Below are positions 1-9,444 of a stretch of 64,000 nt of DNA, piece after piece. Source of the DNA: Vreelandella lutescens (GTDB lineage: Bacteria > Pseudomonadota > Gammaproteobacteria > Pseudomonadales > Halomonadaceae). Position 1 is the stretch's first letter, and the number at the start of each line of letters is the position of its first letter. The position numbers and the translations under genes are program-made. The notes beneath the pieces were generated by a model. It did not search any database, was not told the origin of the DNA, and was given only the letters and a program-made list of their open reading frames with translations. Location of the stretch: the NCBI RefSeq assembly GCF_014640815.1, contig NZ_BMHM01000005.1:1-64000 (forward strand), given 5' to 3'.

Positions 1-75
1 GTGCTACCGCTCGACTTGCATGTGTTAGGCCTGCCGCCAGCGTTCAATCTGAGCCATGATCAAACTCTTCAGTTT
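1..75 (-). rRNA. rrs: 16S ribosomal RNA, 5' end (partial)
   Basis: Read on the minus strand, this is the universal 16S start: AACTGAAGAGTTTGATC, then ATGGCTCAGATTGAACG, then the GGCGGCAGGCCTAACACATG element. Only about the first 75 nt are in the window; the rest of the rRNA operon lies beyond position 1. The mature 5' end is set at about 75 by alignment to the E. coli start. Confidence 0.97.
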
Positions 76-246
76 AAAATCATCGTGATCCTTACGTGCC
101 ACTCGAAAGTAACAAAAGCGGATCAAACTTGGCTCAAGGTTCAAACGAATTCGAAAGATTCGAAAATCTCTCTTGTGCGCTTGCCTTGATATTTGGTGAT
201 TTATCACCCTCATCGGCAAGCGCCCACATGAATTACCTGATCAAAT

Positions 247-258
247 TGTTAAAGAGCG
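247..258 (-). promoter_or_regulatory. boxA antitermination element of rRNA leader
   Basis: The minus strand reads CGCTCTTTAACA, followed by ATTTGATCAGG. This is nearly identical to the boxA (TGCTCTTTAACA) of E. coli rrn leaders, where the NusB/NusE complex loads to prevent Rho termination. It lies about 170 nt upstream of mature 16S and downstream of both promoter candidates, as expected. Confidence 0.85.
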
Positions 259-313
259 TTTTCGCTGTGCTGGCCCGATGACTTGAACCGTGCTGCCTCA
301 GCGAGGAAGGCGT

Positions 314-341
314 ATTCTACGCACTTCCTGGTGTTTGTCAA
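314..341 (-). promoter_or_regulatory. rRNA operon promoter P2
   Basis: On the minus strand, TTGACA (341-336) is followed by a 16-bp spacer and TAGAAT (319-314), a near-consensus sigma-70 promoter. The sequence after it (ACGCCTTCCTCG) is a GC-rich discriminator of the kind that makes rRNA promoters respond to ppGpp/DksA. It is one of two tandem promoters reading into the 16S gene. Confidence 0.8.
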
Positions 342-410
342 CCACTGTTTTCAGCGAGTGAAGCGAGCGACTTAATCTATAACAAGACGGCTCTAACCTC
401 CTGACAAACC

Positions 411-428
411 AGAGGTTTTTCAACCTCT
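411..428 (-). terminator. Small hairpin after tyrS (weak terminator candidate)
   Basis: On the minus strand, AGAGGTT-GAAA-AACCTCT forms a perfect 7-bp stem with a stable GAAA tetraloop. The tract behind it is only modestly T-rich (GGTTTGTC). It lies about 100 bp past the tyrS stop and between the two rRNA promoters, so it could end tyrS transcripts or be an rRNA leader hairpin. Confidence 0.4.
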
Positions 429-470
429 TTCACCGCTGGTAACGCTTGGCGTCCCCGGCAGCGGATGCGT

Positions 471-499
471 ACTTTACGGATTCGCGGCCGGGTTGGCAA
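471..499 (-). promoter_or_regulatory. rRNA operon promoter P1 (upstream)
   Basis: On the minus strand, TTGCCA (499-494) is followed by a 17-bp spacer and TAAAGT (476-471). The following bases, ACGCATCCG, resemble the P2 discriminator (ACGCCTTCC). That shared downstream sequence is the main reason to read this as a second, tandem rRNA promoter. Its -35 lies only about 30 bp beyond the tyrS stop codon. Confidence 0.6.
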
Positions 500-528
500 G
501 AGCTAATGTGAAAAAGTTTTCAGAAAGT

Positions 529-1728
529 TCACACCAGGGTCACGCGAGCGTAACGCTTCTTGCCCGCTTGAATCACATACACTTTACCAGTGGCCAGCAT
601 GGTGTCTTGAGCAACGACCTCACCATCCACTTTGACACTGCCATTTTTCAGCATGTCTTTGGCTTGTGCGCTGTTCTTGGTTAAGCCTGAGCGATTAAGT
701 ACTGTGGCAATCGGGGCCTGCTCGCTGCCTTCAAAATCGACGTCTACTTCTGGCAGGTCTTCCGGTAGCTCACCCTCGGCCAGCTGGTTACCCGCCGACT
801 TGTGCGCATTCGCGGCGGCTTCATCACCGTGGTAACGGGCGATGAGTTCACGAGCAAGCTCCATTTTCACATCGCGAGGATTCGCACCCTGCTCGACACT
901 CTGCTTCAGCGCCTCAATCTCTTCATTCGATTTCAGCGAGAGCAGTTCGAAGTAACGCCACATTAAGCTGTCAGGCATGGAGACCAGCTTATTGAACATG
1001 GAACCCGGTGCTTCATCCACGCCCACGTAGTTGCCAAGCGACTTGGACATTTTCTGCACGCCGTCCAAACCTTCTAGCAGGGGCATCGTGATGACCACCT
1101 GGGGTTCCTGACCGAAGTGCTTTTGAATCTCGCGCCCCATGAGCAGGTTAAACTTCTGGTCGGTACCGCCCAGTTCGATATCAGCTTCTAGTGCGACGGA
1201 GTCATAACCCTGCACTAGCGGGTAAAGAAACTCATGAATCGCAATCGGCTGATTCGCTTTGTAGCGCTTCTCGAAGTCATCACGCTCCAGCATGCGCGCC
1301 ACGGTGCTTTGTGCTGCCAGCTCAATCATTTTGGCAGCCGTTAACTCGCCAAACCACTCCGCGTTGAAGCGCACCTCGGTCTTTTCCGGATCGAGGATTT
1401 TGAACACCTGCTCTTTATAGGTTTCCGCGTTCGCCTTGACGTCGGCTTCGGTCAGCGGCTTACGGGTGACGTTTTTACCGGTCGGGTCGCCAATGCGGCC
1501 GGTGAAATCCCCAATCAAAAAGATAACGGTATGACCAAGATCTTGGAACTGGCGCATTTTGGTCAGCAGTACGCTGTGACCCAGGTGCAAATCAGGTGCC
1601 GTAGGATCAAACCCTGCTTTAATACGCAGCTTACGACCTGACGCGAGCTTTTTACGCAGCTCGTCTTCTACCAGGATTTCATGCGTACCTCGCGACAGCA
1701 GCGCTAACGCCTGATCCACCTCACTCAT
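529..1728 (-). CDS. tyrS: Tyrosine--tRNA ligase
   Basis: Charges tRNA-Tyr with tyrosine in the cytoplasm. The 399-aa product has the class I signature HLGH at residues 48-51 within [11 protein letters not shown], the [11 protein letters not shown] loop near residue 230, and a C-terminal S4 RNA-binding domain ([20 protein letters not shown], then [11 protein letters not shown]). Length and the TAPDLHLGH form fit the shorter bacterial type (TyrZ-like), the usual form in Pseudomonas and Halomonas. The ATG is preceded by GGAGAG at good spacing. It is divergent from anmK across about 100 bp and reads toward the rRNA operon; a tyrS-anmK pair beside other core genes is common in this group. Confidence 0.96.
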   Translation of the reverse strand: MSEVDQALALLSRGTHEILVEDELRKKLASGRKLRIKAGFDPTAPDLHLGHSVLLTKMRQFQDLGHTVIFLIGDFTGRIGDPTGKNVTRKPLTEADVKANAETYKEQVFKILDPEKTEVRFNAEWFGELTAAKMIELAAQSTVARMLERDDFEKRYKANQPIAIHEFLYPLVQGYDSVALEADIELGGTDQKFNLLMGREIQKHFGQEPQVVITMPLLEGLDGVQKMSKSLGNYVGVDEAPGSMFNKLVSMPDSLMWRYFELLSLKSNEEIEALKQSVEQGANPRDVKMELARELIARYHGDEAAANAHKSAGNQLAEGELPEDLPEVDVDFEGSEQAPIATVLNRSGLTKNSAQAKDMLKNGSVKVDGEVVAQDTMLATGKVYVIQAGKKRYARVTLV

Positions 1729-1832
1729 TGCCTCTCTCCATGTACTATATGCCGTTAAAGGCGTTTAAATAATCAATAGTGGGCGATGTTATCACGCTCC
1801 ACCGCCTTGGTTGAGCCTTCACCCCGTTTTGG

Positions 1833-2987
1833 ATGACTCGGATTATGAAAACCTCGCACCCTTCGTCACCCGCTTACTATATTGGTTTAATGTCTGGCAC
1901 TAGCCTGGATGGCATTGATGCCGCCCTGGTCTCTATCACTCCTGGCACGCCGCCTAAACTATTAGCCACGGCCGCCGTTGCCATGCCCGATACCCTGCAC
2001 GCGCAGCTACTACACCTTTGCCACGCGCCAGCAGCGCACTTTGCCGAACTGGCCGCCGCCGAGGATGCCTTTTGCCGCCTCCAGGCCCAGGCCGTTACAG
2101 CATTATTAACGGAACAGGGGCTCGCCCCGGCTCAGATTACGGCGATTGGCAGCCACGGCCAGACGATTGAGCACGCGCCACAAGGTCACCAGAGGGGGCC
2201 GGCGTATACGCTACAGTTAGATAACCCGAGCCTGCTGGCAGAATTGACGGGCTGCACGGTGGTGGCCGACTTTCGCCGCCGGGACTTGGCCGCTGGCGGC
2301 CAAGCAGCGCCTCTAGCGCCCGCTTTCCACCAAGCGCTGTTTGGGCAGCGCTCAGGCGAACAGCTTGTGCTGAATTTAGGCGGCTTTGCCAATCTCACTT
2401 GGCTCCCTCAGGAGCCGGAGCGCGCCGTGGTGGGCTTCGATACCGGCCCGGCGAACGTACTGCTGGATGCCTGGTTTGCAAAGCATCACACCGGGCGATT
2501 TGATGAGAGCGGAACGTGGGCGGCCAGCGGGCAAATCAACCAAGCGCTGCTCGCCCGCCTGCTGCAAGAACCCTTTTTTCATCAGCCGCCGCCGCGCAGC
2601 ACCGGGCGAGAGCTGTTTCACTTAGCATGGTTAGAGAAGCAGCTCACTGGCGACGAAGCCCCCCGTGATGTTCAGGCAACGCTAGCTGAACTGACGGCGG
2701 TGAGCGTTGCGCAGGGCGTTGAGCAGCTGCCGCTGAGCCAGCCCAGCGCCACGCTGCTAGTAGGCGGCGGCGGTGCTCACAATGCCTATTTGATGGCAAG
2801 GCTAGCCGCGCACCTTCCGAAGGTGACGCTGCTCTCCCCCGCCACGCTGGGCTGGCCGGAAGATTGGATTGAAGCTGGGGCCTTTGCCTGGCTCGCCCAC
2901 CAGCGCCTGCACGGGCTACCCGGCAACTTGCCTTCCGTGACCGGTGCCAGCGGCCCGCGGGTGCTGGGCGGCATTTATGCCCCCTAA
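1833..2987 (+). CDS. anmK: Anhydro-N-acetylmuramic acid kinase
   Basis: Phosphorylates and opens 1,6-anhydro-N-acetylmuramic acid released from murein turnover, feeding it back to MurNAc-6-phosphate for cell-wall recycling. The 384-aa product carries the family's ATP-binding start YIGLMSGTSLDGIDAALV, the GSHGQTI motif near residue 110, VLNLGGFANLT, GFDTGPAN and the late LLVGGGGAHN glycine loop. Length matches the family (about 370). The ATG at 1833 is used; a second ATG at 1845 is equally plausible and neither has a strong ribosome-binding site. It is divergent from tyrS and converges on pilU with only 12 bp between stops. Confidence 0.95.
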   Translation: MTRIMKTSHPSSPAYYIGLMSGTSLDGIDAALVSITPGTPPKLLATAAVAMPDTLHAQLLHLCHAPAAHFAELAAAEDAFCRLQAQAVTALLTEQGLAPAQITAIGSHGQTIEHAPQGHQRGPAYTLQLDNPSLLAELTGCTVVADFRRRDLAAGGQAAPLAPAFHQALFGQRSGEQLVLNLGGFANLTWLPQEPERAVVGFDTGPANVLLDAWFAKHHTGRFDESGTWAASGQINQALLARLLQEPFFHQPPPRSTGRELFHLAWLEKQLTGDEAPRDVQATLAELTAVSVAQGVEQLPLSQPSATLLVGGGGAHNAYLMARLAAHLPKVTLLSPATLGWPEDWIEAGAFAWLAHQRLHGLPGNLPSVTGASGPRVLGGIYAP

Positions 2988-2999
2988 CGGCATCTACCG

Positions 3000-4163
3000 T
3001 TAGTAGTCGTCACCATCGCGCAGGGCAAGATGAGACGGCACCTGCGCGTCTAACGGCTTACCGCTGGCGGCGGCGTCGCCCTGCTTGATCATCAGCCGCA
3101 GGTCGTTGGCGGAATCCGCATGGGCCAGTGCCACTTGCTGGCTCACTTGGCCCGCTTGATAGAGCGCATAAAGCGCCTGATCGAAGGTTTGCATTCCCGC
3201 ATCGCGGGAGCCCGCCATGGCCTGCTTTAATTCATCAATACGCCCTTTTCGGATCAGATCCACCACCCGTGGCGACGAGAGCAGAATCTCGATCGCCGCG
3301 CAGCGGCCGCCCTGCTGAGTAGGCAGCAGCTGCTGCGCCACTACGGCACGCAGATTCAGCGACAGATCCATCAGCACCTGCTCGTGCCGCTCATGGGGAA
3401 AGAAGTGAAGGATGCGCTCCAACGCCTGGTTGGCGTTGTTGGCATGCAGCGTCGCTAAACAGAGATGTCCGGTTTCCGCAAAGGTCAGGGCGTGCTCCAT
3501 GGTTTCCCGGGTACGCACTTCACCAATCAAGATCACATCGGGCGCTTGGCGTAGCGTATTTTTCAGCGCCACCTCGAAGGACTCCGTATCCACCCCCACT
3601 TCGCGCTGATTAACGATGCCCCGCTGATGCGGGTGCAAGTACTCGATAGGGTCCTCAATGGTAATAATGTGACCGCCGACGGAGGCGTTACGCTCCTGGA
3701 TCATCGCCGCCAGGGTGGTGGATTTCCCCGTTCCCGTGCCGCCCACGACCAGCACCAGCCCGCGCTTGGCATTGGCCAGCGTCGCTAGCTGGCTAGGCAC
3801 GCCCAGCGAGCTGAGGGTGGGAATGGTCTGCGCAATACGGCGCACCACCATGGCGGGCTCGTTGCGCTGTTGAAAGGCGCTTACCCGAAACCGCCCCGCG
3901 CTCTCCAGGCTTAGGACAAAATTCGCCTCGTGCTCCTCTTGAAAGCGCTCCCGCTGCTTCTCAGGAACCGCATTCAGCACCAGGCTGCGCACTTGGCCAG
4001 AGGAGAGCGGCTGACGCCCTAGCGGCACCAGCCCCTGGGGCGTTTTCAAGCTGGGCGGCGCGCCCACCGAAATCAGCAGGTCAGAGGCCTGCTGCTCGAC
4101 CATGATGCCCAGCAGTTGATGCAGCCACTGGGTCGCGGTCATACCGCTGGCTGGCTCACTCAT
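3000..4163 (-). CDS. pilU: Type IV pilus retraction ATPase PilU
   Basis: PilT-paralogous hexameric ATPase that assists pilus retraction for twitching and DNA uptake. The 387-aa product shows a PilT N-terminal PAS-like region (QASDLLISVGAPPSLK), Walker A GGTGTGKST, the Asp box IEDPIEYLHPHQRGIVNQREVG, Walker B-like VILIGEVRTRETM and the His box TGHLCLATLHANN. The VVDLIRKGRIDEL segment replaces the AIRNLIRE retraction motif of PilT, which supports PilU. It sits directly downstream of pilT in the same direction (24-bp gap), the standard pilTU arrangement. Confidence 0.95.
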   Translation of the reverse strand: MSEPASGMTATQWLHQLLGIMVEQQASDLLISVGAPPSLKTPQGLVPLGRQPLSSGQVRSLVLNAVPEKQRERFQEEHEANFVLSLESAGRFRVSAFQQRNEPAMVVRRIAQTIPTLSSLGVPSQLATLANAKRGLVLVVGGTGTGKSTTLAAMIQERNASVGGHIITIEDPIEYLHPHQRGIVNQREVGVDTESFEVALKNTLRQAPDVILIGEVRTRETMEHALTFAETGHLCLATLHANNANQALERILHFFPHERHEQVLMDLSLNLRAVVAQQLLPTQQGGRCAAIEILLSSPRVVDLIRKGRIDELKQAMAGSRDAGMQTFDQALYALYQAGQVSQQVALAHADSANDLRLMIKQGDAAASGKPLDAQVPSHLALRDGDDY

Positions 4164-4187
4164 CGCATCGCCCCTCCTTTTGCCGCC

Positions 4188-5231
4188 TTACTCATCTTTT
4201 AACGTCAGCGTGCCTTTAGCCCTTACTTGGGCTTCCTCCATACTCACCACGCCTTCCTTAACTAGCTTGGCAAGCGAGGCATTCAGGGTTTGCATCCCCA
4301 GCGCACCGCCGGTCTGAATGGCCGAGTAGATCTGAGCCACTTTATCTTCGCGAATGAGGTTACGCACCGCAGACGTGGCAATCAGAATCTCGTGGGCCGC
4401 CACGCGCCCGCCGCCCTGACGCTTCAACAACGTTTGCGAGATGACCGCCTGGAGCGATTCCGACAGCATCGAGCGCACCATGGATTTCTCTTCGCCGGGG
4501 AACACATCGATAATCCGGTCGATGGTTTTCGCCGCCGAGGTGGTATGCAGCGTACCAAACACTAAGTGCCCCGTTTCAGCAGCGGTCAGCGCTAAGCGAA
4601 TCGTTTCAAGATCGCGAAGCTCGCCTACCAAAATCACGTCCGGGTCTTCGCGCAGCGCGCTTCGCAGCGCCCCAGAGAAGCTGTGAGTATCGCGGTGAAC
4701 CTCCCGCTGATTAATCAGGCAGCGCTTGCTGGTGTGCACAAATTCCACCGGGTCTTCGATGGTCAGGATATGCTCAAAACGTTGGTCGTTGATGTAGTCG
4801 ATCATTGCCGCCAGGGTGGTGCTTTTCCCCGACCCCGTGGGCCCGGTCACGAGCACCAATCCCCTGGGGAGCATTGAAAGGCGTTGGAACACTTCGCCCA
4901 TGCCCAAGGTGTCCATGGAAAGCACCTTATTGGGAATGGTACGAAACACCGCCCCTGCCCCGCGCGCCTGGTTAAAGGCATTGACCCTAAAGCGCGCCAC
5001 CCCCGGCACTTCAAACGAGAAGTCTGCTTCTAAGTGCTCTTCGTAGTCGCGGCGCTGCCGATCGTTCATGATGTCGTAGATCAGCCGCCGAACGTCGCTG
5101 TTCTCCATGGCGGGCACATTAAGCCGACGAATATCGCCATCAACACGTATCATGGGAGGCAGACCCGCCGAAAGGTGCAGGTCGGATGCATTCTGCTTTG
5201 CCGAGAATGCCAGCAGTTCGGTAATATCCAT
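4188..5231 (-). CDS. pilT: Type IV pilus twitching motility ATPase PilT
   Basis: Retraction motor of type IV pili, acting at the inner-membrane base. The 347-aa product has ASDLHLSAGLPPMIRVDGDIRR at the N-terminus, Walker A GPTGSGKST, the Asp box IEDPVEFVHTSKRCLINQREV, Walker B DVILVGELRDLETI, the His box ETGHLVFGTLHTTSA and the C-terminal AVRNLIRE motif needed for retraction. Length matches PilT (344-345 aa) closely. It is the first gene of pilTU and divergent from yggS (33 bp between starts), so promoters for both directions must overlap in or near the coding ends. Confidence 0.97.
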   Translation of the reverse strand: MDITELLAFSAKQNASDLHLSAGLPPMIRVDGDIRRLNVPAMENSDVRRLIYDIMNDRQRRDYEEHLEADFSFEVPGVARFRVNAFNQARGAGAVFRTIPNKVLSMDTLGMGEVFQRLSMLPRGLVLVTGPTGSGKSTTLAAMIDYINDQRFEHILTIEDPVEFVHTSKRCLINQREVHRDTHSFSGALRSALREDPDVILVGELRDLETIRLALTAAETGHLVFGTLHTTSAAKTIDRIIDVFPGEEKSMVRSMLSESLQAVISQTLLKRQGGGRVAAHEILIATSAVRNLIREDKVAQIYSAIQTGGALGMQTLNASLAKLVKEGVVSMEEAQVRAKGTLTLKDE

Positions 5232-5264
5232 CTCTCTTTCCCAGCTGCGGTAAGGTTCTTGAGT

Positions 5265-5963
5265 ATGACAGACAACGCGCTCCCCGAGTCACTTGCATCT
5301 GCGCGTGAACGCCTGCGCCAGGCGCTTGAGGATGCCGGGCGCTCGCCCGCCAGTGCCACCCTGCTGGCGGTGAGTAAAACTAAGCCCGCCGAGATGCTGC
5401 GCGAAGCGTGGCAGCACGGCCAGCGCGAGTTTGGTGAAAACTACCTGCAAGAGGCGCTGGATAAACAGATGGCGCTTGAGGATCTTGATGGCATTGTGTG
5501 GCACTTCATTGGCCCGCTGCAATCGAACAAGACCCGCGCCGTGGCCGAACAGTTTGCCTGGGTACACAGCGTGGATCGTTTGAAAATTGCCAAACGTTTG
5601 AGCGAACAGCGCCCGGAAGCCTTACCACCGCTAAACGTATGCCTACAGGTCAATATTAGCCGCGAGGCCACGAAATCCGGCGTGCTGCCAGAGGATGCCT
5701 TAGCGCTGGCTCAAGAGATTGCCGCCCTGCCAGGTCTCGCCCTGCGCGGGCTCATGGCGATTCCCGCCCCGGCAGAGACCTTAGAAGCACAGCGCCAGCC
5801 GCTAGCCGCCCTGCGCCAGCTATTGGAAGAGCTCCAGGCGGCACTGCCCGACGCGCCGCTGGATACGCTCTCGATGGGCATGAGCGACGATTTAGAAGCG
5901 GCTGTCTTAGAGGGTGCCACGCTGGTACGTTTAGGCACCGCCATTTTTGGCGCACGGGGCTAA
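5265..5963 (+). CDS. yggS: YggS/PROSC-family PLP homeostasis protein
   Basis: Pyridoxal-phosphate-binding protein (PLPBP/COG0325) that buffers PLP and affects amino-acid balance; it has no known catalytic role. The 232-aa product has an alanine racemase-like barrel with the PLP lysine in LLAVSKTKPAEMLREA, then REFGENYLQEAL, WHFIGPLQSNKTR, VHSVDRLKIA and the phosphate-binding end LSMGMSDDLEAAV. The frame is open upstream to 5034, but the ATG at 5265 follows TAAGG and gives the family start, so the extension overlapping pilT is rejected. It heads a yggS-proC-yggT run, the usual neighbourhood in Pseudomonas. Confidence 0.95.
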   Translation: MTDNALPESLASARERLRQALEDAGRSPASATLLAVSKTKPAEMLREAWQHGQREFGENYLQEALDKQMALEDLDGIVWHFIGPLQSNKTRAVAEQFAWVHSVDRLKIAKRLSEQRPEALPPLNVCLQVNISREATKSGVLPEDALALAQEIAALPGLALRGLMAIPAPAETLEAQRQPLAALRQLLEELQAALPDAPLDTLSMGMSDDLEAAVLEGATLVRLGTAIFGARG

Positions 5964-6035
5964 CCGCGGCTCGAACAACACACGACTTACTTCACACGCT
6001 GCAAGACGCAGCCATTTGCGAAAAAGGATACCCCC

Positions 6036-6863
6036 ATGGCGAGCAAGATCACCTTCATTGGCGCAGGCAATATGGCCGGTGCCATTATCGGCGGCCTGAT
6101 CGAAAGCGGTGTCTCACCCAGCGACATCACCGCCACGGCCCCCAACGAAAGCGAACTGGCTCCGCTGAAGGCGCGCCTGGGCATTCATACCCACACCGAC
6201 AACAGCGCAGCGGTTAACGGTGCAGATGTGGTCGTGCTGGCGGTGAAGCCGCAGATTATGCGCGGTGTTTGTGAGGCTATGCGCGACAGCGTTCAGCAGC
6301 AGTCGCCGCTGGTGATGTCCATTGCCGCTGGCCTGGACGCCAACACCATCGACCAGTGGCTGGGTGGCGGCAACGCCCTGGTGCGCTGCATGCCCAACAC
6401 CCCGTCACTGGTCGGCATCGGCGCCAGCGGCCTGTACGCCAACGCGGCGGTCAGCGATGCCCAGCGCACCCTCGCCACCCAGCTGATGGAAGCCGTGGGC
6501 ATTGTAGAGTGGGTTGAGGAAGAGCGGTTATTGGATGCGGTGACCGCGGTTTCCGGCAGCGCTCCGGCCTACTTCTTCCTGATGTTCGAAGCCATGGAAG
6601 AGGCCGCCGTGAAGCTCGGCCTACCTGCAGAAACCGCCCGCCGCTTGGCCATTCAAACCGCGTTGGGTGCCTCCACCATGGCCCAGCGCAGCGACAAAGA
6701 CCCGGCCACCTTGAAGCAGAACGTGATGTCGCCGGGCGGCACCACCGAACGCGCTATTGCACATATGGAAGATGCGCACCTGCGCACGATCATTGCCGAC
6801 GCCATGCAGGCCTGTGCCGAGCGCGCCGATGCCATGTCCAAAGAGCTAAGCGGTAACGATTGA
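6036..6863 (+). CDS. proC: Pyrroline-5-carboxylate reductase
   Basis: Last step of proline synthesis: reduces 1-pyrroline-5-carboxylate with NAD(P)H. Proline is also a compatible solute, relevant in a halophile. The 275-aa product begins with the Rossmann motif KITFIGAGNMAGAIIGG, has VVVLAVKPQIM, RCMPNTPSLVG, and the family signature DAVTAVSGSAPAYFF plus NVMSPGGTTERAI. Length is typical. An A-rich AAAAAGGA precedes the ATG. It lies 72 bp after yggS and ~100 bp before yggT in one direction. Confidence 0.97.
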   Translation: MASKITFIGAGNMAGAIIGGLIESGVSPSDITATAPNESELAPLKARLGIHTHTDNSAAVNGADVVVLAVKPQIMRGVCEAMRDSVQQQSPLVMSIAAGLDANTIDQWLGGGNALVRCMPNTPSLVGIGASGLYANAAVSDAQRTLATQLMEAVGIVEWVEEERLLDAVTAVSGSAPAYFFLMFEAMEEAAVKLGLPAETARRLAIQTALGASTMAQRSDKDPATLKQNVMSPGGTTERAIAHMEDAHLRTIIADAMQACAERADAMSKELSGND

Positions 6864-6961
6864 GTCGCACGTAGACAACCGACCGTGAATGACGCCATAA
6901 GAACGAGATGAGTTGCATACACGTACTCATCTCAAGAACGACCTTTTTAGGAGAAGCCGCA

Positions 6962-7555
6962 ATGGGAAGTCAATTAGGCAGCGCCGGGTTAATGCTCGTT
7001 AACTCACTGATCAACATTTATCTGTTCTTATTAATGCTGCGCTTCTTGCTGCAGGCATCCCGGGCGGATTACTACAACCCGCTCAGCCAGTCAGTGGTGA
7101 AAATCACCCAGCCTGTTGTTGGTCTGTTTCAAGGCTTCCTCGGCCCCGTGGGTGGGCGCTTTGACCTCGCCACGCTGGCCGCCGGTTTTGTGCTCAAAGT
7201 GGTGAGCATGGTGGCCATTTTCATGGTGATTGGCGTGGGTATGCCCCCCATCGCAGGACTGCTCATTGCCGGCGTTGCCGCCATTGCGAACGCCATTCTG
7301 AAAATTTACTTTTTTGCCATGATCGTAATGATCATTCTGAGCTGGGTAGCGCCCAATGCCAGCCACCCAGGCGCGCTGCTGGTGATGCAGCTGGTCGAAC
7401 CGATTATGGCACCAGTGAGAAAAGTCATTCCTCCACTGGGCATGATCGACCTATCCCCCATTGTGGTCTTTATCGCCATTAACCTCGTCGATGGCCTGGT
7501 AGTGGGCTCCTTAATTCGTGCAGCGGGAATCTCTGGGGCACTGGTCGGCCTATAA
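6962..7555 (+). CDS. yggT: YggT family membrane protein
   Basis: Small inner-membrane protein with two YGGT repeats, linked in other bacteria to osmotic tolerance and turgor; biochemical role unknown. The 197-aa product has at least four hydrophobic segments: [20 protein letters not shown] near the start, then [31 protein letters not shown] and a C-terminal helix. Each half carries a YNPLSQ/HPG...PIMAPVRK type loop, marking the duplicated repeat. The ATG at 6962 follows AGGAGAAGCC and is preferred over an upstream in-frame ATG at 6908. Confidence 0.93.
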   Translation: MGSQLGSAGLMLVNSLINIYLFLLMLRFLLQASRADYYNPLSQSVVKITQPVVGLFQGFLGPVGGRFDLATLAAGFVLKVVSMVAIFMVIGVGMPPIAGLLIAGVAAIANAILKIYFFAMIVMIILSWVAPNASHPGALLVMQLVEPIMAPVRKVIPPLGMIDLSPIVVFIAINLVDGLVVGSLIRAAGISGALVGL

Positions 7556-7619
7556 CCGCCGCACCATCGCACCTGACGATTCCTTAGCAGGACTATATTT
7601 TGCAGGACTAGCGCTTTCG

Positions 7620-8813
7620 ATGCCTGATTCAGACACTCTTGCTTATGACGAGCGGCCAGCGGATTCCGTTGGCTTAGTCACCCCACACGTCGCCAAGTTC
7701 GATACGCCGCTGCCGCTTGCTTGTGGTAAAACGCTGCCGGAATACGAGCTTATCTACGAAACCTACGGCACGCTCAACGCTGACCGCTCTAATGCCGTAC
7801 TGATTTGTCATGCGCTTTCGGGGCACCATCACGCCGCGGGCTATCACACCGCTGATGACCGCAAACCCGGCTGGTGGGATGCCCATATCGGCCCCGGCAA
7901 GTCCATCGATACCAATCGATTCTTTGTGGTGTCGCTGAACAACTTGGGCGGCTGCCACGGCAGCACAGGGCCGGTAAGCCACAACCCGGATACTGGCCGC
8001 CAGTGGGGGCCAGACTTCCCCATGGTCACGGTGAGCGACTGGGTCGCGAGCCAAGCACGCCTTGCCGACCACTTAGGTATTCAGCGCTGGGCAGCGGCGG
8101 TCGGCGGAAGTCTAGGCGGCATGCAGGTGCTGCAGTGGACCATCACGTATCCTGAGCGCGTAGCAAATGCGGTCATTATTGCGGCAACGCCTCGCCTGTC
8201 GGCACAAAACATTGCCTTTAACGAAGTCGCCCGCCAAGCGATTCGCTCCGACCCAGAGTTCTTTGGTGGCTGGTATGCGGAGCACGACACCGTGCCCAAG
8301 CGTGGGCTTAAGTTAGCGCGCATGGTGGGCCATATCACCTATCTCTCCGAAGATGCGATGGGAAGCAAATTTGGGCGCGACCTGCGCAGCGATGACCTTC
8401 ACTTTGGCTTTGATGTCGAGTTCCAAGTAGAGTCCTATTTGCGCTACCAAGGCGATACGTTTTCAACCGCCTTTGACGCTAACACCTACCTGCTAATGAC
8501 GAAGGCGCTGGACTATTTCGACCCTGCTGCCAATCATGGCGGTGGTCTGTCAGAAGCCCTTGCCCCTGTCCAATGCCCGTTTTTAATCGTTAGCTTCACC
8601 ACGGATTGGCGCTTCCCACCATCACGCTCTCGTGAGTTGGTGGATGCCCTGACTCTGGCAGGCAAATCGGTGAGCTATGCCAACATTGAATCGCCCCACG
8701 GGCACGATGCCTTCTTACTGCCCGAGCCTCGCTACCACGCTTTATTCAGCGCCTTTATGAGCCGCGCGGCGCGAGAATTGAAGATCGAGTCGGGTGTGGA
8801 GGAGAAACACTAA
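7620..8813 (+). CDS. metX: Homoserine O-acyltransferase MetX
   Basis: Activates homoserine by O-acylation for methionine synthesis. The 397-aa alpha/beta-hydrolase has an early [12 protein letters not shown] oxyanion region, the nucleophile elbow [15 protein letters not shown], an aspartate in [13 protein letters not shown] and the catalytic histidine in [11 protein letters not shown]. MetX family members in gammaproteobacteria can use succinyl-CoA rather than acetyl-CoA, so the acyl donor is left open. The start at 7620 gives the normal family N-terminus; an upstream in-frame start overlapping yggT is rejected. The stop overlaps metW (TAATG), implying translational coupling. Confidence 0.95.
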   Translation: MPDSDTLAYDERPADSVGLVTPHVAKFDTPLPLACGKTLPEYELIYETYGTLNADRSNAVLICHALSGHHHAAGYHTADDRKPGWWDAHIGPGKSIDTNRFFVVSLNNLGGCHGSTGPVSHNPDTGRQWGPDFPMVTVSDWVASQARLADHLGIQRWAAAVGGSLGGMQVLQWTITYPERVANAVIIAATPRLSAQNIAFNEVARQAIRSDPEFFGGWYAEHDTVPKRGLKLARMVGHITYLSEDAMGSKFGRDLRSDDLHFGFDVEFQVESYLRYQGDTFSTAFDANTYLLMTKALDYFDPAANHGGGLSEALAPVQCPFLIVSFTTDWRFPPSRSRELVDALTLAGKSVSYANIESPHGHDAFLLPEPRYHALFSAFMSRAARELKIESGVEEKH

Positions 8814-9409
8814 TGCGCACGGATCTTGAACTGATTTACGACTGGGTACCCCAAGGTGCCCACGTATTAGACCTTGCCTGCGGTGACGGCGTGCTGTTAG
8901 AGCGGCTGGCCCAAGAAAAAGGGGTGACCGGCTACGGCCTGGAGATTGACCCCGACGGCATCACCCAGTGTGTTGCCCGTGGGGTCAGCGTGATTGAGCA
9001 CAACCTGGATGATGGGCTCGGCAGCTTTAGCGACAATAGCTACGATCAGGTCATTATGACCCAGGCGCTGCAAGCGCTGCGCCGCCCCGATAAAATGCTC
9101 GATGAAATGCTGCGCGTCGCTGAAGAGGGCATTATCACCTTCCCTAACTTCGCCTACTGGCGTCACCGCATTCATTTAGGCTTACGCGGCTACATGCCGG
9201 TGTCGAAATCGCTGCCCCACGCGTGGTACGACACCCCCAACATTCACCTCTCGACGTTTAACGACTTCGAGCACCTGTGCAAAGAGAAAGGCTTGGTGAT
9301 TGTTGACCGCGCTGTGGGCGTTGGTGACCACAAGGGGCACTGGACGTCTAAGTGGTGGCCTAACCTATTTGGTGAAATTGCCATTTTCCGGGTACGTCGA
9401 CGCCCATAA
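8813..9409 (+). CDS. metW: Methionine biosynthesis protein MetW
   Basis: A SAM-methyltransferase-fold protein that works with MetX; in several proteobacteria it is needed for full homoserine acyltransferase activity. The 198-aa product has motif I HVLDLACGDGVLLERL at residues ~18-33, then GYGLEIDPDGI, the MetW-typical VIEHNLDDGLGSF and YDQVIMTQALQALRRPDKML, followed by FPNFAYWRHRIHLGLRGYMP. Its ATG overlaps the metX stop by one base. The following DUF4426 gene lies 35 bp downstream in the same direction. Confidence 0.95.
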   Translation: MRTDLELIYDWVPQGAHVLDLACGDGVLLERLAQEKGVTGYGLEIDPDGITQCVARGVSVIEHNLDDGLGSFSDNSYDQVIMTQALQALRRPDKMLDEMLRVAEEGIITFPNFAYWRHRIHLGLRGYMPVSKSLPHAWYDTPNIHLSTFNDFEHLCKEKGLVIVDRAVGVGDHKGHWTSKWWPNLFGEIAIFRVRRRP

Positions 9410-9444
9410 CTAAGCCTTTACGCACGCAAGAGAGGAGACACGCT

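Noticed and set aside
5034..5264. N-terminal extension of yggS
   Set aside because: Overlaps pilT on the other strand; the family start and a ribosome-binding site are at 5265.
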